The notes beneath the pieces are model-generated. The model made no database searches. It saw only the letters and a program-made list of their open reading frames with translations, and was not told where the DNA came from. Shown one piece after another: positions 1-7,600 of a stretch of 20,429 nt of DNA (position 1 is the stretch's first letter; every line of letters begins with the position of its first letter). Both the position numbers and the translations under genes were made by a program. This DNA is from CAYWVK01 sp964461865 (GTDB lineage: Bacteria; Patescibacteriota; Microgenomatia; Levybacterales; UBA12049). The DNA lies in the NCBI GenBank assembly GCA_964461865.1, contig CAYWVK010000008.1:1-20429 (forward strand), written 5' to 3'.

Positions 1-117
1 TGGGTAAAAAAAGAGTCTAATATAGTGTTTTGCATATCTGAGGCTACAAAACAGGATGCAATTAATATTTTAGGCATAGATGAAGAAAAACTAAAAGTAA
101 TTTATTCGGGGATTTAA
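1..117 (+). pseudogene. 3' remnant of a GT4 (family 4) glycosyltransferase, truncated
   Basis: The reading frame is open from the first base and ends at TAA (115-117), giving 38 residues in view. The segment FCISEATKQDAI followed by VIYSGI matches the end of the N-terminal Rossmann domain of GT4 glycosyltransferases. The intact GT4 gene just downstream has VFTISKSSKDDI and VTYPGI at the same place. In that family about 170-200 residues of donor-binding domain, with an EX7E-type motif, should follow the Y-S/P-G-I element. Here a stop comes immediately after it and no continuation is visible downstream, so the product lacks its nucleotide-sugar site and is probably inactive. The 5' part lies outside the window. 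The truncation sits just before the Fic module, so insertion of that module may have cut the gene; this is inference. Confidence 0.7.
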
Positions 118-140
118 TTTATCTCCTCTTTATTTACAAG

Positions 141-175
141 ATATCTGGCAATATCTGGTAATATCTGGTAATATT
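141..175 (+). repeat. 10-bp tandem repeat, three units plus a partial fourth
   Basis: Three successive 10-base units read ATATCTGGCA, ATATCTGGTA and ATATCTGGTA (141-170), followed by the partial unit ATATT (171-175). The period is about one helical turn, so a protein binding each unit would lie on one DNA face. The array fills most of the gap between the truncated glycosyltransferase and the Fic gene. It could be an operator for the Fic protein, which carries a winged helix, or simply the source of the promoter elements described separately. Confidence 0.8.
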
Positions 176-180
176 AGGAA
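156..180 (+). promoter_or_regulatory. Possible extended -10 elements and Shine-Dalgarno of the Fic gene
   Basis: The sequence TGGTAATAT occurs twice (156-164 and 166-174) across the tandem-repeat junctions. Each copy fits an extended -10 (TGN followed by TAATAT, 5 of 6 to consensus except for order of the middle bases). No well-spaced -35 is obvious. AGGAA at 176-180 lies 4 nt before the ATG at 185 and is one of the few Shine-Dalgarno-like sequences in the window. A start from the first -10 would include it in the mRNA; a start from the second would largely lose it. Confidence 0.35.
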
Positions 181-184
181 GTAT

Positions 185-1165
185 ATGGAAATTCCACTTA
201 AATATAAATTAACCACGGAAATGCTTGATTTAATTACAAAGATTGAAGCAAAAAAAGCTGTCTTGGAGAATATTAATATTCATTCTCAATTAAGTACTAA
301 TTTGCAAAGACAGTCTCTTTTAAGAAGCTCTTTATTTTCAGCAAAAATTGAAGGTAACAATTTAAGTGTTCAAAGTATTGATGAATTAAGAAAAGTTGAT
401 CCTAAATCAATTGAAAGAATTGAGGTTGAAAATATTTTACAGGCATTATCATTTCTTAACAGTAGTCAGAAAAAGGACATTGATTCCGATTTTCTTTTGT
501 CTTTGCATAAAATTGTTATGGAAAACATAACCAACGTAGCTGGGAAATTTAGAAAAGAGCCTTCAGCAATTTTTAACAAAGATGGCTTTCCGGTTTATAT
601 CCCGCCTCCTCCTTCTCAAGTTAATGTTTTAGTTGAAAGATTGATTGAGTACATAAACCTAAATAATAAAGAAAATGTTCTTATTAAAGCTTGTCTTGCA
701 CATTTATCTTTTGAGAAGATACATCCGTTCTTAGATGGTAATGGAAGAGTGGGAAGGCTTTTATTTCAAGCGATTCTTATTAGAAAAGGATATTTTTTAA
801 CTAAATATTTTTCTTTGGAGGAAATTTTAAACGAAAGAAAAGAGGAATATTATCTTTATTTGGATAAAAATGATGCTGTATCTTTTATTGAATTTATTTT
901 AGAGCTTATTTTGATTCAATTCCAAAAAACTCTTGATGTAGTAAATGAGAGAAAAATTAGTACTGAAGATTTGCTTTTGCCAAGAAGAAGAGAAATTTTA
1001 GAGATTATAAAAGATCATCAAATTATAACTTTGGATTTTCTTAAAAGAAGATTTCTAAAAATTAATGCCAGAACTTTAAGATACGATTTAAAGCAGCTTG
1101 AAAAACAAGGTTTTATAGTAAAACTAGGTATAACAAAGGGTGCGCATTATGCAATATCTAATTAA
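185..1165 (+). CDS. Fic family AMP-transferase-like protein with C-terminal winged helix
   Basis: The 326-residue protein has a central Fic domain with the complete active-site motif HPFLDGNGRVGR (residues 180-191: catalytic H180, phosphate-binding GNG at 185-187, R188 and R191). Family knowledge says such proteins transfer AMP, or another nucleotide moiety, from a nucleotide to a hydroxyl of a target protein. The N-terminal SAKIEG (52-57) fits the autoinhibitory (S/T)xxxE(G/N) helix of class II Fic proteins, with E56 expected to hold the enzyme inactive, so no separate antitoxin gene is needed. Residues about 265-326 form a DeoR-like winged helix-turn-helix, which suggests DNA binding or autoregulation. 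An AGGAA sequence precedes the ATG. It stands alone between glycan genes and looks like a defence, toxin or stress-control cargo gene. The target is unknown. Confidence 0.9.
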   Translation: MEIPLKYKLTTEMLDLITKIEAKKAVLENINIHSQLSTNLQRQSLLRSSLFSAKIEGNNLSVQSIDELRKVDPKSIERIEVENILQALSFLNSSQKKDIDSDFLLSLHKIVMENITNVAGKFRKEPSAIFNKDGFPVYIPPPPSQVNVLVERLIEYINLNNKENVLIKACLAHLSFEKIHPFLDGNGRVGRLLFQAILIRKGYFLTKYFSLEEILNERKEEYYLYLDKNDAVSFIEFILELILIQFQKTLDVVNERKISTEDLLLPRRREILEIIKDHQIITLDFLKRRFLKINARTLRYDLKQLEKQGFIVKLGITKGAHYAISN

Positions 1166-1170
1166 AAAAC

Positions 1171-1176
1171 TATAAT
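1171..1176 (+). promoter_or_regulatory. Candidate -10 box for the GT4/acyltransferase pair
   Basis: A perfect TATAAT lies 6 nt after the Fic stop codon and 30 nt before the ATG at 1207. A second, weaker extended -10 (TGA then TAAGAT, 1190-1198) lies closer to the start codon. No convincing -35 was found for either, so this is tentative in such AT-rich DNA. Confidence 0.3.
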
Positions 1177-1206
1177 TTATCTACGGGTTTGATAAGATAT
1201 AAATAT

Positions 1207-2304
1207 ATGTTAATAGGAATAGATGGAAACGAAGCAAATGTTAAAAACAGGGTTGGAATAGGCGAATACGCTTATGAGTTGCTTTTGCAATTTAAAAAAC
1301 AAAAAAATCCAAATATTAAGTTTTTAATTTATCTTAAAGATAAACCTCTTTTGGATATGCCTGAAGGGGATGAGGGATGGAAATATAAGGTTATTGGCCC
1401 AAAAAAGATGTGGACGCAATTTGCTTTACCCCTAAGTTTAATTCTGGGAAAAGAAAAGCCTGATGTGTTTTTTACACCCTCTCATTATGCACCAAGATTT
1501 GCGTTTCTAAAAACAGCAATTTCCATAATGGATTTATCCTACATTCATTTTCCAGGGCTTTTCAGAAAAGAAGATTTGTATCAGCTTACAAACTGGACTA
1601 AATATTCGGCAAAAAATGCAAAGCTTGTCTTTACTATTAGCAAGTCAAGCAAAGATGATATAATCAGGGAGTACAACCTAGATTCAAAAAGGGTAGTTGT
1701 AACATATCCTGGAATAAGACAAATTAAAAGTATGAAGAATACAGATTTAAAGAAATTTAATATTACTAAAAAATACATATTATTTGTCGGAACTCTTCAA
1801 CCAAGAAAAAATATTTCAAGGTTAATTGAAGCTTTTTCAAAAATTGAAAAAAAAGATATAGATCTTGTAATTGTTGGTAAAAAAGGTTGGCTTTACGAGC
1901 AAATACTTGCTACTCCTAAAAAATTAGATATTGAAAAAAGGGTAAAGTTTTTAGATTTTGTAACAAATGAAGATTTACCCTCCCTTTATAGAAATGCCCA
2001 AGTTTTTGTTTTACCCTCGCTTTACGAGGGGTTTGGACTTCCGGTTTTAGAAGCCATGAAATACGGTTGTCCTGTAATAACTAGCAATATCTCATCGCTT
2101 CCTGAAGCAGGGGGAGATGCAGCAGTTTATGTTAATCCAGAGGACGTAAACGACATAACAGAGAAAATAAATAAGGTACTAAGGGATGAAAGCTTAAGAA
2201 AAGAAATGATTAAAAAGGGAGAGAATCAGGTTAAAAAGTTTTCCTGGGAAAAAACAGCCAAACAAACACTTAGTGCACTGGAAGAATTGGCAAAAGAGAA
2301 ATAA
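1207..2304 (+). CDS. GT4 family glycosyltransferase
   Basis: The product (365 residues from ATG 1207) is a GT-B fold retaining glycosyltransferase that moves a sugar from a nucleotide donor to a growing glycan in the cytoplasm. The N-terminal MLIGIDGNEAN and the GIGEYAYELL acceptor-side loop are typical of GT4. The linker VVVTYPGI leads into the donor-binding half (FVGTLQPRKNI), and YEGFGLPVLE carries the EX7E pair E274/E282 that binds donor sugar and phosphate. An upstream in-frame TTG at 1189 would add six residues, but ATG 1207 gives the standard family N-terminus. It follows the Fic gene by 41 nt and precedes the acyltransferase by 20 nt. The fragment at 1-117 belongs to the same family and may be a neighbouring paralogue. 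Donor and acceptor cannot be read from sequence. Confidence 0.92.
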   Translation: MLIGIDGNEANVKNRVGIGEYAYELLLQFKKQKNPNIKFLIYLKDKPLLDMPEGDEGWKYKVIGPKKMWTQFALPLSLILGKEKPDVFFTPSHYAPRFAFLKTAISIMDLSYIHFPGLFRKEDLYQLTNWTKYSAKNAKLVFTISKSSKDDIIREYNLDSKRVVVTYPGIRQIKSMKNTDLKKFNITKKYILFVGTLQPRKNISRLIEAFSKIEKKDIDLVIVGKKGWLYEQILATPKKLDIEKRVKFLDFVTNEDLPSLYRNAQVFVLPSLYEGFGLPVLEAMKYGCPVITSNISSLPEAGGDAAVYVNPEDVNDITEKINKVLRDESLRKEMIKKGENQVKKFSWEKTAKQTLSALEELAKEK

Positions 2305-2324
2305 GTTTATTAAACTTAAAACAT

Positions 2325-2879
2325 ATGGGAGGAAAAATAACAAGACGAATATTAACAATTTTACTTGAACTAGAGAATATGCTTTTAATTTGGATTGGGC
2401 ATTTGCCCTCTCATTACATCAGGCGCTTTTTTTACCGTTTGTTTGGAATGAGAATAGGTAGCGGTTCAACTATTCATACCAATGCTAGATTTTATAATGT
2501 AGCAAATATAAAAATAGGAAAAGATACAATAATTGGCGAGGGAGCAGTATTGGATGGAAGAGATAAGTTAATTATCGGAAATCATGTAGCTTTTGCCTCG
2601 GAAGTAATGGTTTACAACGCAGAGCACGATATAAACGATGCAAGTTTTAAAGCAATTACAGCCCCTGTTGTAATAGAAGATTATGTCTTTATTGGTCCAA
2701 GAGCAATAATTTTACCCGGAGTTACTATTAAGAAAGGAGCAATTGTTGCAGCAGGAGCAGTTGTAAATAAAGACGTAAAAGAGGGGATATTGGTTGGTGG
2801 AGTTCCGGCAAGAGAAATAAGAGATAGGGGGGTAAAAGAATTTAATTACAAATTGAGAAGAGCCGCTTGGTTTAGATAG
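2325..2879 (+). CDS. Hexapeptide-repeat (left-handed beta-helix) acyltransferase
   Basis: The 184-residue protein is of the WbbJ/maltose O-acetyltransferase type (LbH superfamily). The repeating hexapeptide pattern runs from about residue 45 to 165 (IGSGSTI, IGKDTIIGEGAVL, IGNHVAF, IGPRAIILPGVTI), ending with the common closing sequence VGGVPAREI. YNAEHDIND (about 99-107) contains the histidine expected to act as catalytic base. The hydrophobic N-terminus (ILTILLELENMLLIWIGHL) suggests membrane association. Such enzymes usually transfer an acetyl group from acetyl-CoA to a sugar hydroxyl. The position after a glycosyltransferase fits O-acetylation of surface polysaccharide. No Shine-Dalgarno is seen before the ATG, so it is probably co-transcribed with the preceding GT4. 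Substrate is unknown. Confidence 0.88.
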   Translation: MGGKITRRILTILLELENMLLIWIGHLPSHYIRRFFYRLFGMRIGSGSTIHTNARFYNVANIKIGKDTIIGEGAVLDGRDKLIIGNHVAFASEVMVYNAEHDINDASFKAITAPVVIEDYVFIGPRAIILPGVTIKKGAIVAAGAVVNKDVKEGILVGGVPAREIRDRGVKEFNYKLRRAAWFR

Positions 2880-2895
2880 TCTTTTTTGGTATAAT
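2867..2895 (+). promoter_or_regulatory. Extended -10 promoter of the AbiEii-type module
   Basis: TATAAT at 2890-2895 is perfect and is preceded by TGG (2887-2889), giving an extended -10. TTGGTT (2867-2872) is a weak -35 at 17-bp spacing. Only 6 nt separate the -10 from the ATG at 2902, so transcription should begin at or next to the start codon (leaderless mRNA). Because the downstream genes abut or overlap, this promoter may also feed the glycan operon from 3776 onward. Confidence 0.7.
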
Positions 2896-2901
2896 TTAGC
2901 T

Positions 2902-3165
2902 ATGAAAAATTACTCTTGGTATACGGATAAGGCAGATAATAAATCATTGGATAATATTCATCAAACACTAGCTTTTGGCTCATTAAAAGATATTAAAAAT
3001 CTTATAAAAACAGTTGGAGAAAATACACTTGTCAAGCTTTTTTTGCAAAACCCAAAAAAAGTTTATACAGCTTCTTCTCTTAATTTTATCTCAAAATTTA
3101 TATTACATATTAATTCTATTGATGAACAAAGATATCTTAAATTTACACCTAGATATACTCGATAA
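2902..3165 (+). CDS. Small protein, putative partner/antitoxin of the AbiEii-type protein
   Basis: The 87-residue product is not a family I can name securely. The segment LAFGSLKDIKNLIKTVGENT, then a run of basic and aliphatic residues ending in LNFISKFILHI, resembles the small DUF6922-like proteins often encoded just before AbiEii/AbiGii nucleotidyltransferases; this is recalled family resemblance, not a search result. The gene has a strong extended -10 only 6 nt upstream. It overlaps the next gene by 44 nt in a different frame, which suggests translational coupling and a fixed ratio of the two products. It is far shorter than the classical AbiEi antitoxin and shows no clear winged helix. 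An antitoxin role is inferred from position only. Confidence 0.65.
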   Translation: MKNYSWYTDKADNKSLDNIHQTLAFGSLKDIKNLIKTVGENTLVKLFLQNPKKVYTASSLNFISKFILHINSIDEQRYLKFTPRYTR

Positions 3166-3775
3166 TAATAGAAAAGAATTGTTAAATAAGTTATTCTTTC
3201 ATACCGAGGGTTTTATTCTTGGAGGGGGAACAGCTTTGGCTTTGTATATTGCTCATAGAAAATCATTTGATTTTGATTTTTTTAGTATTAAACCTATTCC
3301 CAAAAATCTCTTAGAAAAAATATCTAAATCCATACAAGTTGAAAATATTGCTAATGATTCTTCAAGTGAATTAACTTTTTTTACTAAAAATAAAATAAAA
3401 GTAACTTTTGTTAATTATCCATTTAAACCTTATTTTGAAACAGTTAAGAAAGAAAAGGGCTTTGAGCTTTTTTCTATAAAAGATATTGCAGTTCAAAAAG
3501 CTTATACAATAGGAAGGCGAGGGGAGTATCGTGACTATTTTGATCTATACACAATCCTAAAGGGTAAATATATTAATTTTAATGAGCTTATAAAAGTTGC
3601 AAAAAAAACATATGGAAGTATTTTTGATGAAAAAATGTTTTTAGAACAATTGGTTTATTTTGATGATATGCTAAGCTTTGATATTGTTCCTGTTTCTTCG
3701 GAAAAATTACCGACAGAAAATGAGGTTAAAAATTTCTTTGAAGAATTAACAGCAAGCTACATTAAACAATTCTAG
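3122..3775 (+). CDS. AbiEii/AbiGii-type nucleotidyltransferase (toxin-like)
   Basis: The 217-residue protein has the hallmark of the AbiEii/AbiGii family within the DNA polymerase beta-like nucleotidyltransferases: GGGTALAL (34-41), then HRKSFDFDFFS (45-55) with D50 and D52 as the expected metal ligands. Later SIKDIAVQKAY and RGEYRDYFDLYTIL match the conserved Lys and Arg/Asp region. Close relatives such as AbiEii and MenT inhibit growth by adding nucleotides to an acceptor (tRNA for MenT). The open frame extends back to an ATG at 3014, but ATG 3122 is preferred: the extra 36 residues are a low-complexity hydrophobic read-through of the upstream gene in another frame. Its TAG stop directly abuts the ATG of the next glycosyltransferase. 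Whether it is active as a toxin, or tamed by its neighbour, cannot be told. Confidence 0.85.
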   Translation: MNKDILNLHLDILDNNRKELLNKLFFHTEGFILGGGTALALYIAHRKSFDFDFFSIKPIPKNLLEKISKSIQVENIANDSSSELTFFTKNKIKVTFVNYPFKPYFETVKKEKGFELFSIKDIAVQKAYTIGRRGEYRDYFDLYTILKGKYINFNELIKVAKKTYGSIFDEKMFLEQLVYFDDMLSFDIVPVSSEKLPTENEVKNFFEELTASYIKQF

Positions 3776-4639
3776 ATGAAACTTTCAATAATTATTCTAA
3801 ATTACAACACTTTGGATTTAACACTTGCTTGTATAAATTCACTTTTAAAAGAATATAAAGAAGAAGTAGCAGATGAAAAATTAGAAATTATTGTTGTTGA
3901 TAATAATTCAACCGATAACTCTGTTTTATCTTTAAAAAAATTAGTGCCAAAAATTAAACTTGTCGAATCAGCAGAAAACCTTGGGTTTTCTAAAGGCTGT
4001 AATTTAGGAGCAGAAGTTGCAACAAAAGAGTATCTCTTGTTTTTAAATTCAGATACTCAAGTAAAAGATAATCACTTTTTTAAAATGGTGGAGTTTTTAA
4101 AAGGTAATAAAGATATAGGAATTTTGGGAGGAAAACTAAAAAATACTGATGGCACTATCCAACCATCCTGTGGAAAATTTTATAATCTTTTTAACTTATT
4201 TTTAGTGCTTTTGGGCTTTGAGAGAACAAAGCTTTTAAGGTTTAGCCCAAAGGTAACCAAGAGAGTTGATTGGGTAAGCGGAGCCTGCCTAATGATAAAA
4301 TCGGATGTCTTTAAGGATATTGGTAAATTTGAAAAAGACATCTTTATGTACATGGAAGATCAGGAACTTTGTTACAAAGCAAAACTAAGAGGTTTTTTAA
4401 CTTACTTTTACAAAGATGTTGAGATTATTCATAAAGAAAGAGGAAGCAGCAACAAAACATTTGCCATTGTTAATATTTATAGGGGAATTAAGTTTTTTTA
4501 TAAAAAACATAAACCCAAATGGCAATATTTAATAGCTATGTTTTTATTAAAAGCAAAAGCAGTGATTCTTGTGGTTTTAGGCGAAATAGTCAATAATAAA
4601 TACATAAAAGATACTTACAAACAAGCCTTAAAGGTATGA
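3776..4639 (+). CDS. GT2 family glycosyltransferase (rhamnosyltransferase-like)
   Basis: The 287-residue GT-A fold inverting glycosyltransferase opens with MKLSIIILNYNT. It has VVDNNSTDNS (40-49) for nucleotide binding, NLGFSKGCN (68-76), and LFLNSDT (88-94) with D93 in the DXD-like metal site. MYMEDQELCY (191-200) has E194/D195 as the probable catalytic base region. This motif set is typical of WbbL-like O-antigen GT2 enzymes that extend a lipid-linked glycan in the cytoplasm. A hydrophobic stretch near the C-terminus (about 252-275) may hold it on the membrane. The ATG follows the stop of the AbiEii-type gene with no gap, and the end overlaps the next gene by ATGA. It is a paralogue of the GT2 at 10429; the first 17 bases of both genes are identical. 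Donor sugar is unknown. Confidence 0.9.
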   Translation: MKLSIIILNYNTLDLTLACINSLLKEYKEEVADEKLEIIVVDNNSTDNSVLSLKKLVPKIKLVESAENLGFSKGCNLGAEVATKEYLLFLNSDTQVKDNHFFKMVEFLKGNKDIGILGGKLKNTDGTIQPSCGKFYNLFNLFLVLLGFERTKLLRFSPKVTKRVDWVSGACLMIKSDVFKDIGKFEKDIFMYMEDQELCYKAKLRGFLTYFYKDVEIIHKERGSSNKTFAIVNIYRGIKFFYKKHKPKWQYLIAMFLLKAKAVILVVLGEIVNNKYIKDTYKQALKV

Positions 4640-7600
4640 AGAAAATATTAGATTTTATTAAAAACAATTTTTTATTCTTATTGTCTTTGTTTTTGCTTAT
4701 ATTTATACCTTTGTACCCAAAGATTCCAATTGTTGATATTAAAAATACCTGGGTATATATAAGGTTAGAGGATTTTGTTGTTCTTTTTGTGCTTTTATTC
4801 TGGATTGCTCTTTTATATTTAAAAAAGATTAGCTTTAAGACTCCCTTAACTCTTCCAATCTTAGTTTTTTGGGCAATCGGTGCAATCTCAACACTGCATG
4901 GAATACTTCTTATTTTCCCAACTCTTGCCAATGTTTTTCCAAACGTAGCCTTCTTAAGTTTAATTAGACACATTGAATACATGAGCTTATTCTTTATTGC
5001 TTACCAGGGAATGAAGGATAAGAAATATTTGCCATATGTAGTAGCAACGATTGTTATTACATTAATTGGAGTTATTGCTTATGGTTTTGGGCAAAAATAT
5101 CTTGGTTTTCCAGCCTTTCTTACCATGAATGAGGAATTTGCCAAAGGTATACCAATTCAATTATCCAATCTTTCAAGAGTACCATCAACCTTTGCAGGAC
5201 ATTACGATTTAGCAGCTTATTTGGTTTTGATAATTCCAATTGTTGTAAGTCTTATTTTTGGTATTAAAAATATATTTATTAAGCTCTTGCTTTTAATTAC
5301 CTCTATTTTAGGTTTTGTTTTACTTTTTATGACAGTATCAAGAGTATCTTTTTTTGTAATATTAATTTCTCTTTTAATCGTACTTTTCTTTCAGAAAAGA
5401 AAAATTGTACTCCTTGCCATTCCTGTAATTTTAGCGTTTTTAATTTTGGTTCTTTCTTTTCAGACATCTCTTTTTGACAGGTTTAAAAGCACAATTAAGG
5501 AAGTAGATGTTTTAGTCGATGCTAAAACAGGAGAGTCAATTGGTCATGTTAAGTTTGTAGAAAATGAATATTTTAAAGAAAAGATAGTTTTACAAAAAAA
5601 CGTCAAGGATAAAACAGAGCTTGAAAGAGCATTAACCGGAGATAGAAACGATTCACTTGCTTCTCCAACGGCAATACTTGAATATGAATATATTCCTCAA
5701 AGTGTGCCATTAGTTATTGCAACTAATATTTCAACGGGTGAGAGCTTGCCGCAGGGTACAGGGTATATTAATCTATCACTTTCTCCGGTTATAAATAGAT
5801 TGGATAGTTTCTTTTATGAATTTCCGCCCAACACAAAAGAAAAAATAGGCGCAGATCATTTAGTACTGCATGGCGATTTTATTGTTAAGAAAGCTTCGGC
5901 TTATGATATGTCTTTTACCACAAGATTTCAGGGAGAATGGCCAAGGGCAATTGAAGCTTTTCAAAGAAACGTTTTATTTGGAAGCGGTTATGGTTCTGTT
6001 AGTCTTGCGGTTGATAACAACTATTTAAGAATGCTTGGTGAAACAGGGATTTTGGGATTACTTGCCTTTTTAATAATTTTAATATCGTTTGGTATTTATA
6101 TAAAAAGGGTGTTTAGTGATATTGACTCAAAGCTTGCCAAAAGTTTTATTGTCGGATTTGTTGCAGGAGTGATTGGGCTTTGCCTAAATGCAACTTTAAT
6201 TGATGTATTTGAAGCTTCAAAAATTGCCTTTGTTTTATGGATTTTAATGGGAATTACCTTTGCTACCTTATCTTTTTATCAAAAAAAAGCAATAAACTTA
6301 CTTTTTGAACTTAAAAAGATTGCTACCTCTACACCGGCAGTGGCAATATATTTATTCTCTATTTCTATTATTATGTTTTCCTCAATGGTTGAAAACTTTT
6401 TTGCAGGAGATGATTTTACCTGGCTTAAATGGGCAGCGGAAAATAAGGGTGGAATTTTATCCTACTTTACCAATTCCGATGGTTTTTTCTATAGACCGGG
6501 AACAAAAGTGTATTTTTACTTGATGTATCAAGCATTTTGGTTAAATCAGGTAGTTTATCATGCGGTATCGATTTTTCTTCATTTTGCAATTTCTCTTCTT
6601 GTTTTTATTCTTTCCAAAAAAATATTTAATAAAACCCATTTGGCATTTTTAACATCTTCTTTATTCTTAATAATGAGTGGATCTTTAGAAATGGTTTACT
6701 GGATTTCTCCAACAGGTCATTTGTTTAATGCTTTTTTTGCACTTTTAGGATTATTGCTTTTTATTGTCTGGGATGAAAAAAAGAAAAAGTATCTATATGT
6801 ACTATCTTTTGTTTCTTTTGGTTTATCGATGCTCTTTCATGAGCTAGGGGTTGTTTTGCCGCTTTTAGTTATTTGTTATAAGTTAAAAAATAACGCCCTT
6901 TTAAATATTAAAAATTTTCTTAAAAGAAAAGATATCCTTTGTCTTTTTATCCCTTCAGTAATTTATTTAATTGCAAGATATTTTGCAGATAGTCATTGGT
7001 TTAACGGAGATTACAGTTATAATTTAATAAAACTTCCGTTTAATATTATCGGCAATATCTTTGGTTATATTTTTATTACGCTTTTGGGTCCGGTTGCTCT
7101 TTCTTTTTACGAAACAGCAAGAATTCTTCTAAGAGAACATTTAGTTTTTTCTTTAATTGGAGCTGTTTTACTAATAATTGTTCTTTATTATTTATTAAGA
7201 GCAATTAATAAAAAGTTTGAAAAAGAAGAAAAGGGTATTATTGCTTTTGGTTTTAGTTTCTTTATAGTTTCTCTTCTTCCATTTATCGGTTTTGGAAACA
7301 TAACTTCAAGATACAGTTATCTTGCTTCAATCGGACTTATTATTATCTTAGTTGTTTTAATAAAAAAGCTGTATAGGTTTTTGCTAACAAACGGAAAAAA
7401 TGTAGCAATGATCTCCGTTTTTGTAATTCTAATTACTTATTCTCTTTTTCAGATAATTCAGCTTCAGCAAACATCGTTTGACTGGAAAGGAGCAGGAGAA
7501 AAAACTAAGAAGTTTTTTGTTTCAATTGATGCAATATATAATAACAGTTGGGCAAAAGATCCTGTTCAGTTAAATTTTGTTAATGTACCGATAAAATACG

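Noticed and set aside
3014..3121. Possible 36-residue N-terminal extension of the AbiEii-type protein from ATG 3014
   Set aside because: The extension is a hydrophobic, low-complexity read-through of the upstream gene in another frame. ATG 3122 gives the normal distance to the GGGTALAL motif.
4590..4982. 130-residue minus-strand reading frame
   Set aside because: It lies over the well-supported + strand membrane protein and the GT2 end, has no recognisable domain and no promoter. Long antisense frames are expected in this composition.
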